Assembly: GCF_900129025.1 (NCBI RefSeq)
Contig: NZ_FQUM01000006.1
Span: 1-64,000, forward strand
Source: Mariniphaga anaerophila
GTDB taxonomy: Bacteria; Bacteroidota; Bacteroidia; Bacteroidales; Prolixibacteraceae
Reading direction: 5' to 3'
DNA length: 64,000 nucleotides
Below the pieces are notes generated by a model. That model ran no database searches. It worked only from the letters and a program-made list of their open reading frames with translations, and was not told the DNA's origin. The position numbers and the translations under genes are program-made. This document shows, one piece after another, positions 61,924 through 64,000 of this stretch. Position 1 is the stretch's first letter. Every line of letters starts with the position of its first letter.

Positions 61924-63543
61924 TTACAACTCTTTCAGCCACTCTTTAATTACATCAACAGAAGGAAGCGTCCCTTCAGCTTTCAGTTTGTAACTGATGG
62001 CCACCAATGCCGGCCCTCCTTTTGCTCCGTACGCCGCCAGCTTTTCCCTGCCAATTATTGTTCTCACATTTATTTCTTTCCCTGTTTCGGTAAGCGCACG
62101 AACAACGCGCTCTTTCAGCTCATTACATTGATTTTCTGTTTCGCCCAGCAAAACAAATTCGCCCTTCTTCGACTTTATGTTCAATTTTAATTTCTCGTTG
62201 ATGCGCTTCTGGATGGTTGCAATCAACTCTTTTTCGGGTGGAATCTGGGAAACGAAAGCAATTTTACCATCGATGCAAATGGTGGGAATATTTTTCACCA
62301 TAAGCGACGACATAAAGTTGACTGCTTCCATCTTTTTGATGGCATGTTCGCGCCATTCCACCACGCCATCGAAATAAGGAGTTACGCGTTTTACTGCTTC
62401 CAGCATGTACTGACAGGGAGCGCACGATTCTGAGTCGAGCGTAATAACATCCACAATTACTTTCTCCGCCTGCCCGTAATCCTTCATATTGAATATCTCC
62501 AGGGAATTCTCCCTTTTTTCAAGCGTTCTGGTCACATCTTGCAGGTACGGATCGTGAACCAGGTCGGCAACTGCTGTAAGATTTTCGGGAGGCGTTTCGC
62601 GGGGCAGATCGCAGCCCGGCGCCAAAATAAATCCGGTTTTGCCGCCCAGGTCGAGGCACTCCAGCGCATTCTCCCGGCAATCGTCAGGCGTGCCCATTAA
62701 CAAAACAACCGTAAGTTTTAAATTTCCTCCAAAGCTTATTCCCTTATCCAGCGCAACTTCTTTTACGAAGTCCAGCGGAATGTTTTCGTCAATGGAAATA
62801 TTGTCGGGGTTGCAATTGCACATCGCTTCTATGTTTTGCTGCGCGTGGCCACACACAAAAAAGGAACTGAGCTTGCCTTCCCGTCTGATGTAATCGAAAA
62901 TACGTGTTGCGAAAGGCGTAACAAAACTCTCGAAAGTAAGCGGATCGATTTGGCTTGTCATCGGATCAACTACTGCAATAATATCGCACCCTGCTTCCAG
63001 ATAATACTGAGCCATTTTTTCCCCTACCTGCGTACAGAATTCCATCACACTGTTTACTTCGTCGGGCGCTTCAAACAGTTTCATAAAAATGTCGGTTCCC
63101 AGCAGGTGGAGTGCCAATGTAAACGGACCGGTAATTAATCCGTAGAGCGCCAAATCAGGATATTTTTTGCGAAGTGTGCCGGCCGCTTTTACACAAACCG
63201 GGATGCGCCCGTCGTTTGGCCCCGGAATTTGCAAATCACTTAAAGCTTTCCCTTCGGCAAGAGGATGAGAAACAACTGCAGGAACTCCGGCTTCAGACCA
63301 ACGGAGCTCGCATCCCAGCGCCTCTGCTTCTACTTGCAGGTCGAATACCACCGGAATCCCGTCAGGGTTATACAGATCAACCGATTTGCTTATTCCGTCA
63401 ACTATTTCTTCTGCAGATTTCAGGTAGGTAGCGGCATCAGTACCGGTAAGAAATCCTCCGTGCACTCCAACAAAAGGCACCCACGGAATTCGGTCGGTCG
63501 GCTGAAGGGTAAACGCTTTCCTGATTAATTCGAGACCATCCAT
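61924..63543 (-). CDS. UroD/MtaA-type corrinoid methyltransferase fused to two thioredoxin-like domains
   Basis: This 539-residue fusion has a uroporphyrinogen-decarboxylase-like barrel of the MtaA/MtbA/CmuA methyltransferase group at about 1-345. In that group zinc is held by HxC plus a distal Cys. Here the motif reads SFFVCGH: Cys231 is kept, the usual His two residues before it is Phe, and a His follows at 233. The distal Cys311 in APGCDLPRETPPENL is kept. Residues about 360-445 are a thioredoxin-fold domain with CAPC at 374-377. Residues about 450-539 resemble the small redox-disulfide family (GGPALVAISYKL, VIKEWLKEL) but have only a single Cys (NQCNEL). It is predicted to be cytoplasmic. 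It probably passes methyl groups to or from the nearby corrinoid protein, with the thioredoxin part as redox partner or activator (inference). Confidence 0.85.
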   Translation of the reverse strand: MDGLELIRKAFTLQPTDRIPWVPFVGVHGGFLTGTDAATYLKSAEEIVDGISKSVDLYNPDGIPVVFDLQVEAEALGCELRWSEAGVPAVVSHPLAEGKALSDLQIPGPNDGRIPVCVKAAGTLRKKYPDLALYGLITGPFTLALHLLGTDIFMKLFEAPDEVNSVMEFCTQVGEKMAQYYLEAGCDIIAVVDPMTSQIDPLTFESFVTPFATRIFDYIRREGKLSSFFVCGHAQQNIEAMCNCNPDNISIDENIPLDFVKEVALDKGISFGGNLKLTVVLLMGTPDDCRENALECLDLGGKTGFILAPGCDLPRETPPENLTAVADLVHDPYLQDVTRTLEKRENSLEIFNMKDYGQAEKVIVDVITLDSESCAPCQYMLEAVKRVTPYFDGVVEWREHAIKKMEAVNFMSSLMVKNIPTICIDGKIAFVSQIPPEKELIATIQKRINEKLKLNIKSKKGEFVLLGETENQCNELKERVVRALTETGKEINVRTIIGREKLAAYGAKGGPALVAISYKLKAEGTLPSVDVIKEWLKEL

Positions 63544-63622
63544 TTTTATAATTATTTGAAATTGAGTTAAATCTATTTAATAAGAAAGGACAAAGTTTCT
63601 ACGTTCGGAAAATTTATTTTCC

Positions 63623-63649
63623 AAAAAAAACTGATTGTCAGCCAATCAG
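63623..63649 (-). terminator. intrinsic terminator after the corrinoid protein gene
   Basis: On the minus strand CTGATTG pairs with CAATCAG around a five-base loop, followed by eight T. A second small palindrome (GGAAAA/TTTTCC, 63607-63622) follows at once. It separates the corrinoid gene from the UroD-thioredoxin gene, so the two are at least partly transcribed apart. Confidence 0.75.
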
Positions 63650-63726
63650 ATGCTTCCATAAAAATCAGCAATTACCCCAAGAGGCGATTTTAACACTGTC
63701 TTCCGGCTCTGCCCTTTTCAGCAAAT

Positions 63727-64000
63727 TCAGGCAACCTGCGAATTCAAATATTCCACTAATCCCTGCGGATCCGGCGTATATACATCTGCCCCAATCTTTT
63801 TCCGGAAATCGTCGTTTACCGGGGCACCGCCTATTGCTACTTTTGCTCCGGGCACAGCTTCTTTAATAACTTTTGTGATTTTTTCCATGCTGACCATAGT
63901 TGTGGTCAACAGCGCAGACAACCCGACAAAGGCATTCTGATGTTCTTTCAACGCATCTACAAATTTCTCAGCTTTTACATCGGTCCCTAAATCCACTACC
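63727..64000 (-). CDS. methyltransferase corrinoid protein, 3' part only
   Basis: This is the C-terminal about 91 residues of a cobalamin-binding protein cut by the window edge. VVDLGTDVKAEKFVDALKE, VGLSALLTTTM and VAIGGAPVNDDFRKKIGADVY match the Rossmann-like B12-binding domain of MtbC/MtaC and MetH. The DxHxxG motif that binds the corrinoid lies in the missing N-terminal part. A GTG at 63996 opens the visible frame but is internal. It is the likely methyl carrier for the two methyltransferases downstream. Confidence 0.85.
   Translation of the reverse strand, partial: VVDLGTDVKAEKFVDALKEHQNAFVGLSALLTTTMVSMEKITKVIKEAVPGAKVAIGGAPVNDDFRKKIGADVYTPDPQGLVEYLNSQVA

Overview
The window is a chromosomal segment from a member of the Bacteroidota, most likely the Bacteroidia (Bacteroidales/Marinilabiliales-type; the order is inferred). 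The evidence is the set of gene families: DUF4837 and DUF3109 proteins, an S46 dipeptidyl-peptidase, a three-gene succinate dehydrogenase with a single cytochrome b subunit, many lipoproteins and a 67K-type SppA. In addition, several genes have the Bacteroidota promoter -7 box TAnnTTTG instead of an E. coli-type -10 box. Coding density is high. No transposase, prophage, CRISPR array or rRNA was seen. One tRNA, tRNA-Leu(UAG), is present.

Layout. 0.4-3.6 kb: polyprenol-phosphate mannosyltransferase, dihydroorotase, patatin-like phospholipase. 3.7-12.7 kb: mfd, then an RND efflux operon (membrane fusion protein, RND pump, outer membrane channel). 13.0-22.2 kb: nadB-nadC-coaX (NAD and CoA biosynthesis) running by overlaps into an outer membrane barrel protein, a TPR protein and lptC, followed by a PpiD/SurA-type foldase. 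22.3-27.2 kb: gpmI, DUF3109, and small secreted or membrane proteins (unknown secreted protein, CD225, DUF2752, lipoprotein). 27.2-32.4 kb, minus strand: AmpG-like permease, a GH9-NodB fusion hydrolase and a SpoIID/LytB protein, with folK beyond. 32.9-36.2 kb: sppA and a putative HExxH lipoprotein. 36.2-40.4 kb: small DMT transporter, clpX, clpP, trigger factor, tRNA-Leu. 40.4-42.6 kb: oxyR and a degraded patch with a frameshifted barrel gene and an orphan ORF. 42.7-48.2 kb: lipoprotein, ppk1 fused to an ArsC domain, prfB with its programmed frameshift, recX, rnhA. 49.2-56.3 kb: S46 peptidase diverging from M23 peptidase-dxr-rseP, then tatA and DUF4837. 56.4-59.9 kb: sdhCAB. 60.0-64.0 kb: a corrinoid methyltransferase locus (CobW-type GTPase, homocysteine methyltransferase domain protein, UroD-type methyltransferase fused to two thioredoxin-like domains, and a truncated corrinoid protein at the window edge).

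Most notable observations. (1) A leader of about 120 bp is repeated three times, 16-25 kb apart. Each copy ends exactly at the start codon of an unrelated gene (pyrC and two lipoproteins), and two copies carry an identical bulged hairpin 21 nt before the ATG. (2) The corrinoid methyltransferase locus centres on a UroD-thioredoxin-thioredoxin fusion that lacks the usual His of the zinc motif. (3) The ppk1-arsC fusion depends on an A8 run at the junction; one A fewer would give two genes overlapping by ATGA. (4) A GH9 glycosidase is fused to a NodB-like domain with an altered metal site. (5) A lipoprotein of unknown family carries HExxH plus NExxxE.
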